Part shown: positions 25,611-32,921 of the stretch, one piece after another
Position numbering within the stretch: position 1 is the stretch's first letter
Layout: every line of letters begins with the position of its first letter
Source: JAXGPL01 sp040766985
Lineage (GTDB): Bacteria > Bacillota > Sulfobacillia > JAUYEG01
Assembly: GCA_040766985.1 (NCBI GenBank)
Contig: JAXGPL010000017.1
Location: forward strand, 1 to 56,191
Length of the DNA stretch: 56,191 nt
Reading direction: 5' to 3'
Position numbers and translations under genes: made by a program
Notes under the pieces: model-generated
Told to the model about the DNA's origin: nothing
The model's database searches: none
The model's input: only the letters and a program-made list of their open reading frames with translations

Positions 25611-26535
25611 ACCTGGCCCTCCTCGACCAAACGCTCGCCGCGCAGTCCCCGGAGCGCTGCGATAGCTACCTCGACCTGATCGTCATCCGGCAGGCGGGTG
25701 GTCAGCCGCTGCAGCCACATGCCCGGCACGCACAACGCCTTGACCAGCGGGGACTTGCTCGCGCATGCCGGCCAGGCGGACCCATTCATAGGAAATCCCT
25801 GCCACAATAGGGCAGCAGGCTCAGTCGGATCAGGATCCGCTGGATGATGCCCGGCCAGCCAAAGAAACTGAAAATCAGCACGCTCACCATGATCACGTAG
25901 AGCAGAAAACTGGTTCCGCAACGCGGAATGGATTACCGGATACCGGCGCTGCCTCCGCTGTCAGGTCCTCGCCCGCTTCCGCGGTATGGATGACGCGATG
26001 CTCCGCCCCGTGATACTGCAGAACCCGGGCAATGTCGGGCATCCGCGCGATCAGCGAGACGTACGACACCAGAATCCCCGCACGGACAATGCCTTCGACG
26101 ATATTGAGGCCGACGGTCTGGACGTAGCTTGGACGTCGGCGCCATGTGCATCAGCGACCGCAAGGAGGACACGATCAGCGTCGGCAACAGCATAAACAGG
26201 CCGACGGAGATTGCCAGAGACAAAGCCATCGTCAACGCGACCTGCCACCCCGCCAATTGCTCTTCCGGCTCGCCCGAAACCTCGGCCGACCAGAGCAGTG
26301 CGTCAATGCCTAGTTTGACCGAGTCGTATAGCGCCAGCATGCCGCGCATAATGGGCAACCGGAGCAGCGGCAACCGCCTCGCGGCGCCGAGTTGTTTGCG
26401 CTCGGTGGTGATCCCGCCCTCGGGGGTCCGCACGGCGATACACATCGAATGGCGGTCGCGCATCATCACTCCTTCGATGACTGCCTGCCCACCATAGGTT
26501 TCATCAAGGCTTGGCGCCCTCTTGTCGCCGGACAT
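25607..26535 (-). pseudogene. DUF1385 membrane protein gene with multiple frameshifts
   Basis: The reading starts at ATG 26533-26535 (GGAGGG upstream) with the family text YGGQAVIEGVMMRDRHSMCIAVR. After SLMHMAPTS (about 26128) it changes frame, continuing as VQTVGLNIVEG then VLQYHGAEHRVIHTAEAGEDLT. Further changes around 25935-25960 are needed to read HPRCGTSFLLYVIMVSVLIF, and again near 25800 for IVAGISYEWVRLAGM and SPLVKALCVPGMWLQRLTTR up to the stop at 25607. At least four indels in 600 bases, yet every conserved block remains, so sequence error is as likely as decay. Function of the family is unknown. Confidence 0.8.
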
Positions 26536-26608
26536 CGCTGGACCCTCCTTCCGGCCTCCCTGCTGAAGCAAAGCGGTACCGTATGTCGATTGCCCCACCT
26601 AGACAAAC

Positions 26609-26630
26609 GGCAGAGCGCTGTGGCTCTGCC
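26609..26630 (-). terminator. Probable terminator of rpmE
   Basis: Stem GGCAGAG / CTCTGCC around an 8-base loop, followed on the minus strand by GTTTGTCT. It lies 54 bases after the rpmE stop and 74 bases before the DUF1385 start. Confidence 0.6.
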
Positions 26631-26683
26631 GGGCTTGAACGAACTGGCCCGGGGGAGGTTGCCTCCCGAACCGGGCTGCGTAG

Positions 26684-26884
26684 CTACTTTGTGCCGTACT
26701 TTCTGCGGAACCGGTCGACGCGGCCGCCGGTATCGACGATCCTCTGCTGGCCGGTGAAAAACGGGTGACACTTGGAGCAGATCTCGACTTTGAGGTTCTC
26801 TCTGGTCGACCCCACGTGGTACACCGCGCCACAAGCGCAGGTAATCGTTGTCTTGTGGTACTCCGGGTGGATCTTGTCCTTCAA
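26684..26884 (-). CDS. rpmE: 50S ribosomal protein L31, zinc type
   Basis: 66 residues, the normal length. The N-terminus is (M)KDKIHPEYHKTTITCACG, and zinc ligands CAC and CSKC are present (C+ form), followed by HPFFTGQQRIVDTGGRVDRF. The start is set at TTG 26882-26884, with GAGG 9 bases upstream and a family-length product. Upstream GTG or longer starts would cross the leader hairpin. Confidence 0.93.
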   Translation of the reverse strand: MKDKIHPEYHKTTITCACGAVYHVGSTRENLKVEICSKCHPFFTGQQRIVDTGGRVDRFRRKYGTK

Positions 26885-26906
26885 CGTCTGCACCTCGCAA
26901 AATGAC

Positions 26907-26926
26907 GCGCCGCCCCCGGGCGGCGC
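26907..26926 (-). terminator. GC-rich hairpin between hypF-like gene and rpmE
   Basis: Arms GCGCCGCC / GGCGGCGC with a 4-base loop. On the minus strand it is followed by GTCATTTTG. It is 43 bases after the HypF-like stop, so it may terminate that transcript, or it is a structured rpmE leader downstream of the extended -10 at 26949. Confidence 0.45.
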
Positions 26927-26948
26927 GAAAAAGCTCCGAAACAAAGTA

Positions 26949-26957
26949 AGTATATCA
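26949..26957 (-). promoter_or_regulatory. Possible extended -10 promoter of rpmE
   Basis: Minus strand TGATATACT gives an extended -10 (TGn plus TATACT). The best -35 candidate, TTGCAC at 26975-26980, is spaced too far (20 bases). Confidence 0.4.
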
Positions 26958-26969
26958 CAAGATGTCCAG

Positions 26970-28106
26970 TCAGGGTGCAAATACGACAGTGCGGTGCGCT
27001 TCAGGGGGGTTGACCGGCGTGGCGGCGACTACCGCTTGGCCGAGCGAAAGACCACCGTCGTTGACCGGCGCGGCTTCTGGAAGGACAACCGTCATCCCAT
27101 CGGCGTTGAGGGCGGCGGAGACGTGGGTCGAAAGGTATTCATTCTGCCAGCAGCCGCCGCCGAGGGCCACAGCTGTTATTCCCGTGAGGGCTCGAACCTT
27201 TCTGACCGCAGCCGCGACCATTGCCACGACCGTCGCGTGAAACCGTAGCGCAACAAGAGCCGCCGGTAATTCCCGGGCCACGTCGTCCAAGATGCCCTCG
27301 AAGAGCGCTGCCGCGCGGATCGCGTCTCCGGCGAAGGCGAACGCGTAAGGCGCGGGTTGTCGCCGTCCTCGATCCGCGTCCTGGTCGTTGACAAGCGCGC
27401 AGAGTTCGGAGGGCGCCCGGCCGTCATACGTGTTCTCCCGGCAGACTCCGGTGATGGCCGCCACCGCGTCAAACAGACGACCGCAACTCGAAACGGGTGG
27501 GACGCTCTTCCCGGAATCACGGATCGCGAGTATCCGCAACAGCATTTCCAGTTCGGGTAAATCGGCTTTGAACAGCTTGCGGGCTGCTTCTTCACCCCGC
27601 TCTCCGAGGAGGCTCGCCAGATAGGCGACCGCGCTGACAGCCGGGTTCCTGACCGCCCAATCGCCGCCCGGCAGAGGTACTGCCTCAAGGTGGAAGTGCC
27701 TGCGGACCGAACGCGGACTGCCGGAGACAATCTCAAACCCCCAGACCTCTCCCTTTTCGCCGTATCCCGTACCATCAAGGATCGCGCCGATGGCGGGGCC
27801 GGCATGGCCAGCGGCAGCCAGGCAAGAGGCGAAGTGGGCATGATGGTGCTGGATTGCGGCCGTCCTTGCTCCGTACTCTGCGGCAAGGGCCGCAGCAAGG
27901 GACCGGGAGCGGTAGCCGGGATGCATGTCGCAGGCGACGACGGACGGCGTGCGTCCCCCAAAGACAACCAGTGCTCGCGCCGCATCCATCAGGAACTGCT
28001 GGCTCTCGTCATTCTCCAAATCCCCGATGTGCTGTGACAGGACAGCGTTAGACCCCGACAGGAGGCATGATCCGAACAGAGCACTGCTATAACACAAGAT
28101 CGGCAC
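26970..28106 (-). CDS. hypF: HypF C-terminal (Kae1-like carbamoyltransferase) domain protein, N-terminally truncated
   Basis: 378 residues that match only the C-terminal half of HypF (about 750 residues). Visible blocks are NAVLSQHIGDLEN, CDMHPGYRSR, IQHHHAHFASCLAAAGH (metal-binding His), AILDGTGYGEKGEVWGFE, ALGGGCWQNEYLS and APVNDGGLSLGQAVVA. The acylphosphatase, zinc-finger and YrdC domains that supply the carbamoyl-adenylate are missing: the 175 bases upstream show no homologous text, and no hyp or hydrogenase genes are nearby. It is either a decaying fragment or a free-standing Kae1-like protein. The start is unclear, since the first residues (VPILCYSSALFGSCLL) already align inside HypF. 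Confidence 0.8.
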   Translation of the reverse strand: MPILCYSSALFGSCLLSGSNAVLSQHIGDLENDESQQFLMDAARALVVFGGRTPSVVACDMHPGYRSRSLAAALAAEYGARTAAIQHHHAHFASCLAAAGHAGPAIGAILDGTGYGEKGEVWGFEIVSGSPRSVRRHFHLEAVPLPGGDWAVRNPAVSAVAYLASLLGERGEEAARKLFKADLPELEMLLRILAIRDSGKSVPPVSSCGRLFDAVAAITGVCRENTYDGRAPSELCALVNDQDADRGRRQPAPYAFAFAGDAIRAAALFEGILDDVARELPAALVALRFHATVVAMVAAAVRKVRALTGITAVALGGGCWQNEYLSTHVSAALNADGMTVVLPEAAPVNDGGLSLGQAVVAATPVNPPEAHRTVVFAP

Positions 28107-28280
28107 ACGGATACCCCATCACTGCAGCGCTCGCCGAAGCGCGGAGCGGCAATCGTGGGATGCCGGAGGAGGCTGCGTTGATCGGCATGCAGCCCTATGT
28201 CGTCACAGAGGGGCTCGGGCTGTCGAGTTGCGCTGCGAAGGCGATGCCGGGACTGATCGCGGCTGTGCGCGCAGAGATCG

Positions 28281-29381
28281 CTAGAACAACAGGTACCGCA
28301 ACGGATCGTACCGCCTGCCGTTGACGATGACTTCGAAGTGAACGTGCGGCCCCGTCGACCGCCCGGTGTTGCCAAGCAGGGCGATATGCTGGCCGGAGCT
28401 GACATATTGGCCCTTGCTGACCAACAGCTTCTCGCAGTGTGCGTACAGCGTGGACATGCCGTTCCCGTGGTCGAGGATCACCGTGTTGCCGTAGTTGCCC
28501 ATCCACCCGGTGTCCTTGACCCGGCCGGCGGCGGCTGCCCGGATCGGGGTTCCACGATCCGCGGCGATGTCGAGGCCCTCGTGCATGACACCGTGGCGGG
28601 GCCCGAATGGCGAGGATATCGTCCCGTACACGGGCCAGGTAAGCGAACGCAAACTTCCGCCGCCCTCGGGAGCGGTCGCGTCGGGTATGGTCAACTCCTG
28701 GCCCGGCCGGATCACCGCCGATGAGCTGATCTGGTTGGCCCTGGCGATTTCGCCTACCGTGACTCCATACCGGCTGGCGATCGTCCATAGGTTCTCTCCC
28801 GAGCGGACCGTGTGGTTCACGGGCTGCACCAGGTCGCCGGCCCGGCCGTCCGTGTCGTCGCTCTCGCCGGCGTGCTCGCCGAATACGTCCTCGGGCCCGG
28901 CCGGAATCAACAACGTCTGCCCCGGCTGCAGGGAGTGGGGGTTGATCAGGCGATTGGCGATCCAAAGGTCGGAGACCGACACCCCGCGCGCTTCGGAAAT
29001 GGTCGACAGGGAATCACCGGGTTGAACCACGTAGTATTCGGGTCCGCCCTCTCCCCCGGGTTCGGTCGGCGCCGCCCCGTCGTCGCTCGGGGCTCCTTGT
29101 GGGTCAGGCAGGACCGGGGACCCGCCGGGACCGGTTTCCAGCCTGCCGAGCATGATCGCGTAGCCACCCGGCCGCGGATCCTCGAATACGCTGAACGAAC
29201 CCACGGCCGGCTGCGCGACCAACAAGGTCAACGTCAAGATCGCGACCGCGAGAAGCGAAACGCACGTCCGGCGTCGGGTCCTGCGTGCTTCGAGGCGCCG
29301 AATGAGCCGCAACTGCCTTCTTGTTCCGATCGACGCTCGCCGCCCCCGCCGTGCGGAACGACTGTGGCACGAGCTATTCAA
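28281..29381 (-). CDS. LysM-containing M23 family peptidase
   Basis: Secreted or membrane-anchored wall hydrolase of 366 residues. A basic N-terminus and one hydrophobic segment (SLLAVAILTLTLLVAQPAVG, about 42-62) precede an acidic linker. Two LysM repeats follow (YYVVQPGDSLSTISEARGVS; HTVRSGENLWTIASRYGVT), then an M23 domain with SSPFGPRHGVMHEGLDIAA, LYAHCEKLLV and GNTGRSTGPHVHFEVIVNG, all zinc ligands present. The start is a TTG at 29379-29381, 8 bases after AGGAG; a GTG at 29390 would be too close to the site. Stands between hypF-like gene and rho. Confidence 0.92.
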   Translation of the reverse strand: MNSSCHSRSARRGRRASIGTRRQLRLIRRLEARRTRRRTCVSLLAVAILTLTLLVAQPAVGSFSVFEDPRPGGYAIMLGRLETGPGGSPVLPDPQGAPSDDGAAPTEPGGEGGPEYYVVQPGDSLSTISEARGVSVSDLWIANRLINPHSLQPGQTLLIPAGPEDVFGEHAGESDDTDGRAGDLVQPVNHTVRSGENLWTIASRYGVTVGEIARANQISSSAVIRPGQELTIPDATAPEGGGSLRSLTWPVYGTISSPFGPRHGVMHEGLDIAADRGTPIRAAAAGRVKDTGWMGNYGNTVILDHGNGMSTLYAHCEKLLVSKGQYVSSGQHIALLGNTGRSTGPHVHFEVIVNGRRYDPLRYLLF

Positions 29382-29488
29382 AAACAACACTCCTAACGCA
29401 TAGCTTGCCGCTCTGTGCGCGACAGGAGGTAGTCTGTTTCAGGGCTACAGGTTTATTCTGCCAGGTGAGGGAGGAAACAATGCGGCAA

Positions 29489-29519
29489 TGAAAAGGCTGG
29501 CGGATCGCTCCGCCAGCCT
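29489..29519 (-). terminator. Terminator of rho
   Basis: Stem GGCTGGCGGA / TCCGCCAGCC with a 4-base loop, followed on the minus strand by TTTTCATT. It lies 65 bases after the rho stop codon. Confidence 0.9.
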
Positions 29520-29583
29520 GTCTGACTCGAGGCCGATCGCCGGCCGCCGCCCGATGCGGCTCAGCTTACCTTACGCGGCGTCG

Positions 29584-30846
29584 TCAATGCAGTTCTTTGA
29601 GGATGCGGCGCATGAACTCCTTATTGTTCTTGCTCTTTCTGAGCTGCTCGATCAAACGCTCGGTGGCGTCGGTGCTCTCCATGCCCGCCAGGAACCGCCG
29701 GAACGCCCATGTGCACTCCAGCTCGTCGGGCGTGAGCAGAAGCTCCTCCTTGCGCGTGCTCGAACGCTTGATGTCGATCGCGGGCCAGATCCGGCGCTCG
29801 GCGAGCTTGCGGTCGAGGTGGAGCTCCATGTTACCGGTGCCCTTGAACTCCTCGTAGATGACCTCGTCCATCTTGCTGCCGGTGTCGATGAGGGCGGTGG
29901 CGATGATGGTGAGGCTGCCGCCCTCCTCGATGTTGCGGGCTGCGCCGAAGAACCGCTTGGGTTTGTGCAGCGCGGTGCTGTCCATGCCGCCCGAAAGCGT
30001 GCGTCCGCTCGACGGGATAACCAGGTTATAGGCCCTGGCAAGACGCGTGATGCTGTCGAGCAGGATGACCACGTCCTTGCGGTGCTCGACAAGGCGCGCA
30101 TCGACCGTTCGAGGACGATTTCCGCGACCTTGATGTGGTTTTCGGGCACTTCGTCCAAACGTCGCGTATGCGACCTCGCCCTTGACCGACCGCTGCATAT
30201 CGGTTACCTCTTCGGGCCGCTCGTCGATCAGCAGGACGATGAGGTGAACGTCGGGATGGTTGGACGTTATGGCATTGGCAATGTGCTTGAGCAACACGGT
30301 CTTGCCCGCCTTGGGCGGCGAGACGATGAGCCCGCGCTGGCCCTTGCCGATCGGGACGATGAGGTCGATCATCCGTGTCGAGACGTTCTCCTGGACGGTT
30401 TCAAGGGTCAGCCGTTCGTCCGGGAACAGCGGCGTCAACGCCTCGAACGGCACGCGCGTGCGAGCCGAGTCGGGATTCTCGCCGTTGATCAACTCGACGC
30501 GCAAGAGCGCGAAGTAACGCTCGTTGTCCTTCGGCGCACGGGCTTGGCCGGTCACCGAATCGCCGGGGCGCAGATCAAAACGCCGGATCTGCGTGGGTGC
30601 GACGTAGATGTCTTCGCGGCTGGGCAGGTAGTTAATCGGACGCAGGAAACCGTACCCCTCCGGCATGATCTCCAGTATGCCCTGCACGAACAGAAGCCCG
30701 TCCTTCTCGACGCTGGCCTTCATGATCTCGTAGATCAGCTCGCGCTTGCGCATCTGGGAATACCCGTTGACGTTGTTGTCACGGGCCAGCTGGACTAGTT
30801 CGGGAAGGGTCTTCTGCTCCAGTTCAGCCATTGTAAACGGGGACAT
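29584..30846 (-). CDS. rho: Transcription termination factor Rho, with an internal compensated frameshift
   Basis: 420 residues. It has the N-terminal helix bundle, the RNA-binding OB domain (YGFLRPINYLPSREDIYVAP), the P-loop SPPKAGKTVLLKHIA (177-191), LIDERPEEVTDMQRSVKGEV with the catalytic Glu, LLDSITRLARAYN, and the R-loop/arginine region GTGNMELHLDRKLAERRIWPAID. Residues 231-250 (GRSARKPHQG...) do not fit Rho. The same DNA in another frame reads DEVPENHIKVAEIVLERSMR, the expected sequence. One extra G near 30164 and a second indel near 30105 cancel out. ATG start at 30844-30846 with AGGTG upstream. Confidence 0.93.
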   Translation of the reverse strand: MSPFTMAELEQKTLPELVQLARDNNVNGYSQMRKRELIYEIMKASVEKDGLLFVQGILEIMPEGYGFLRPINYLPSREDIYVAPTQIRRFDLRPGDSVTGQARAPKDNERYFALLRVELINGENPDSARTRVPFEALTPLFPDERLTLETVQENVSTRMIDLIVPIGKGQRGLIVSPPKAGKTVLLKHIANAITSNHPDVHLIVLLIDERPEEVTDMQRSVKGEVAYATFGRSARKPHQGRGNRPRTVDARLVEHRKDVVILLDSITRLARAYNLVIPSSGRTLSGGMDSTALHKPKRFFGAARNIEEGGSLTIIATALIDTGSKMDEVIYEEFKGTGNMELHLDRKLAERRIWPAIDIKRSSTRKEELLLTPDELECTWAFRRFLAGMESTDATERLIEQLRKSKNNKEFMRRILKELH

Positions 30847-30919
30847 TCAAAACACCTGCCTGCCATTGATATTCAAACCTATCTCGGCCCCTGGTCGGGG
30901 CGCTGGGCGAGGGAAGCAC

Positions 30920-31564
30920 CTACTTGGGAATCCTCCGGTAATCCGCCAGAAACCGCTCGATGCCCGCGCCGGTAAGCGGGTGATTGACCATGCCCTGCAG
31001 GACCTTGAACGGTACCGTGGCGATGTCCGCACCGGCATGGGCCGCTGCCAACACGTGAGCGGGATGGCGGATGCTTGCGGCAAGCACTTCGGTCATGAGA
31101 CCGTACTCCTTGAATATATCCACAATCTCGGCCACTACTCCCATCCCGTCGTGCCCAATGTCATCGAGCCTGCCGACGAACGGGCTGACGAACGCCGCCC
31201 CGGCCAGGGCCGCGAGCAGGGCCTGGTTGGCCGAGAAAACCAGTGTCATGTTCACTCGTATGCCCTCTTGGGCTAGCACTTTCGTGGCTTTGAGCGATTC
31301 GGCGGCCATCGGCAACTTGACTACCACATTGTCCGCTAACCCGGCGAGCTCTCGGCCCTCAATTGCCATTCCCTCGGCGTCAGTGCTCACAGCCTCGGCG
31401 CTGATGGGGCCGTCAACGATCGCAGCGATCTCGCGGATTGTGGGGTGAAACTGCTTGCCTTCCTTGGCCACGAGGCTGGGGTTGGTCGTCACTCCGCTGA
31501 TTACGCCCCAAGCAAGGGCCTCTCTGATTTCCTCGATGTTGGCGGTGTCCAAAAACAGCTTCAT
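30920..31564 (-). CDS. fsa: Fructose-6-phosphate aldolase / transaldolase-like enzyme (TalC type)
   Basis: 214 residues, the short single-domain TIM-barrel transaldolase. FLDTANIEEIREALAWGVISG, GVTTNPSLVAKEG, the Schiff-base Lys in DNVVVKLPMA (Lys83) and IATVPFKVLQGMVNHPLT are diagnostic. It transfers dihydroxyacetone units in the non-oxidative pentose phosphate pathway or acts as a fructose-6-phosphate aldolase; sequence alone does not separate these. ATG at 31562-31564 after GGAGG. Lies just upstream of rho, a common Firmicute order. Confidence 0.94.
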   Translation of the reverse strand: MKLFLDTANIEEIREALAWGVISGVTTNPSLVAKEGKQFHPTIREIAAIVDGPISAEAVSTDAEGMAIEGRELAGLADNVVVKLPMAAESLKATKVLAQEGIRVNMTLVFSANQALLAALAGAAFVSPFVGRLDDIGHDGMGVVAEIVDIFKEYGLMTEVLAASIRHPAHVLAAAHAGADIATVPFKVLQGMVNHPLTGAGIERFLADYRRIPK

Positions 31565-31583
31565 CGGGTCTTTTCCTCCAACC

Positions 31584-32399
31584 TCACCGGGGCAGCCTGA
31601 GCATTTCGCGCGCCTGTGCCGGAGTGGCAACCGGGCGGCCAAGCTCTTTGGCGAGGCGCGCGATCCTGGCTACCAACTGGGCGTTGCTCTCGGCGAGCAC
31701 CCCACGTGAGTAGTAGATATTATCCTCAAACCCCACCCTGACGTGGCCGTCCATCACAATCGCCAGCGCCCCTAACGGCAACTCATGGCGTCCGATCCCG
31801 GCGACCGTCCACGTCGACCGGGGGGGCAGCGAATCCACGAGACACATCAGGTGGCGCGGCGTCGGCGGGACGCCGCCCGGCACGCCCATTACCAGGTCGA
31901 AGTGCAACGGCGCGTCGACGAGCCCGGCAGCCACCAGCCTGCCCGCCGTGGCGACGGCTCCCGTATCGAAGACCTCGATCTCGGGCCTCACGCCGTATTG
32001 GCGCATCGCCTCCGCAAAGCGCACGATGACCGGATAGGGGTTATAGAAGACCTCATCGCCGAAGTTGACCGTCCCACAGGTCAGTGTCGCCATCTCCGGC
32101 CTGAGCGTGACCGGCCCCAGCCGTTCGTCGGGCGACATCGTCACCGACCCGCCCGTGGAAACCTGAACCACGGCGTCGCACCGCTCGCGGATCAGCTCGA
32201 TGGCCTGCCGGAAGACCTCCCGGTCCTGCGTCGGCCTGCCGTCCGCATCGCGTACGTGAAGGTGAAGAACACTGGCGCCTGCCAGATAGGCCTCGTATCC
32301 TGCCGCGGCGATTTCCGCGGGCGTGAGCGGCAAATTGGGGTTCTGCTCGCGGGTGGTCTCCGCTCCGACCAGGGCAGCCGTGATGACGAGCGGTTGCAG
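31584..32399 (-). CDS. kce: BKACE (DUF849) family enzyme, 3-keto-5-aminohexanoate cleavage type
   Basis: Zinc-dependent beta-keto acid cleavage enzyme family. Diagnostic text: ASVLHLHVRDADGRPTQD (metal HxH), VQVSTGG, LTCGTVNFGDEVFYNP, EIEVFDTG, LMGVPGG-type loop and ARVGFEDN near the end (VRVGFEDNIYYSRG). The usual N-terminus, LVITAALVGAETTREQNPNL, is encoded up to a CTG codon at 32397-32399 that stands 7 bases after GGAGAG; a TAA lies just before. The first standard start (TTG 32331-32333) would cut off about 22 conserved residues. I therefore place the start at CTG. Which beta-keto acid it uses cannot be told; no lysine-fermentation genes are nearby. Confidence 0.82.
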   Translation of the reverse strand: MQPLVITAALVGAETTREQNPNLPLTPAEIAAAGYEAYLAGASVLHLHVRDADGRPTQDREVFRQAIELIRERCDAVVQVSTGGSVTMSPDERLGPVTLRPEMATLTCGTVNFGDEVFYNPYPVIVRFAEAMRQYGVRPEIEVFDTGAVATAGRLVAAGLVDAPLHFDLVMGVPGGVPPTPRHLMCLVDSLPPRSTWTVAGIGRHELPLGALAIVMDGHVRVGFEDNIYYSRGVLAESNAQLVARIARLAKELGRPVATPAQAREMLRLPR

Positions 32400-32921
32400 C
32401 GCTTATCTCTCCTAACCAAAAAAGTGGGGTGTCAGATCGGCCTAGATAGTGAGTACGCGGGTGAGGCGTCCTCTACCGGGGAAACGGCTCGCCGCCTGGA
32501 CCGGCGGCAGGCATGGGGCCAACTCCTTTCGGACTCCGATGATTCCATGTAGCCGCGTGGAAATCCTGCTTTGGGACTTCGAAGTGTTTGCTTCGGTTGC
32601 TATTGTTAGCATAATTTGCCTCATGGATTCAAGTAAGCCCTACGCATGCCACCGTGAAACGCCGTCCACAATATGAGCGGCAGTCACGGTCACTCAACAC
32701 CGCATCGGCGGTGGCGTACCCTTCCGGCCCAATTCGGGTTTTGGACCGGGTGCGTTGCCCGGAGACCGTGGCTGCCTCTCCGCGTCAAGACACCCGGCAA
32801 AGCCAAATCAGGGTGCATAGGCAATCTGGAGCGGTGTCAAAATACTCTCGGCAGCCGGCAAGAGCATCGATTCTCCGGAACCTGCTCCCCTCAACGGGAC
32901 AGTACGCCCCGGAACTCACGC
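32400..32921. other. Intergenic region without a recognised gene
   Basis: 522 bases between the BKACE gene and the SLH subtilase, both minus. On the minus strand an AT-rich patch with TATGCTAAC (near 32605) and a CTTTTTT run at 32415-32424 suggest a leader and possible attenuation for the BKACE gene, but I cannot draw a clean terminator stem. A 60-codon frame (32442-32624) has a poor start and no binding site. The part from 32660 to 32921 shows no coding pattern. Confidence 0.45.

Noticed and set aside
28067..28324. 85-codon plus-strand frame overlapping the ends of hypF-like and LysM/M23 genes
   Set aside because: The GGAGG is only one base from its ATG, it overlaps the C-terminal coding end of the M23 gene on the other strand, and I recognise no family.
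32442..32624. 60-codon minus-strand frame upstream of the BKACE gene
   Set aside because: No binding site, poor composition, and it covers the presumed leader region.
32795..32880. GGCAAAGCC ... GGCAGCCGGCAAGAGC on the plus strand resembling part of a GEMM (c-di-GMP-I) riboswitch
   Set aside because: The conserved blocks are incomplete and wrongly spaced, and no plus-strand gene lies downstream.
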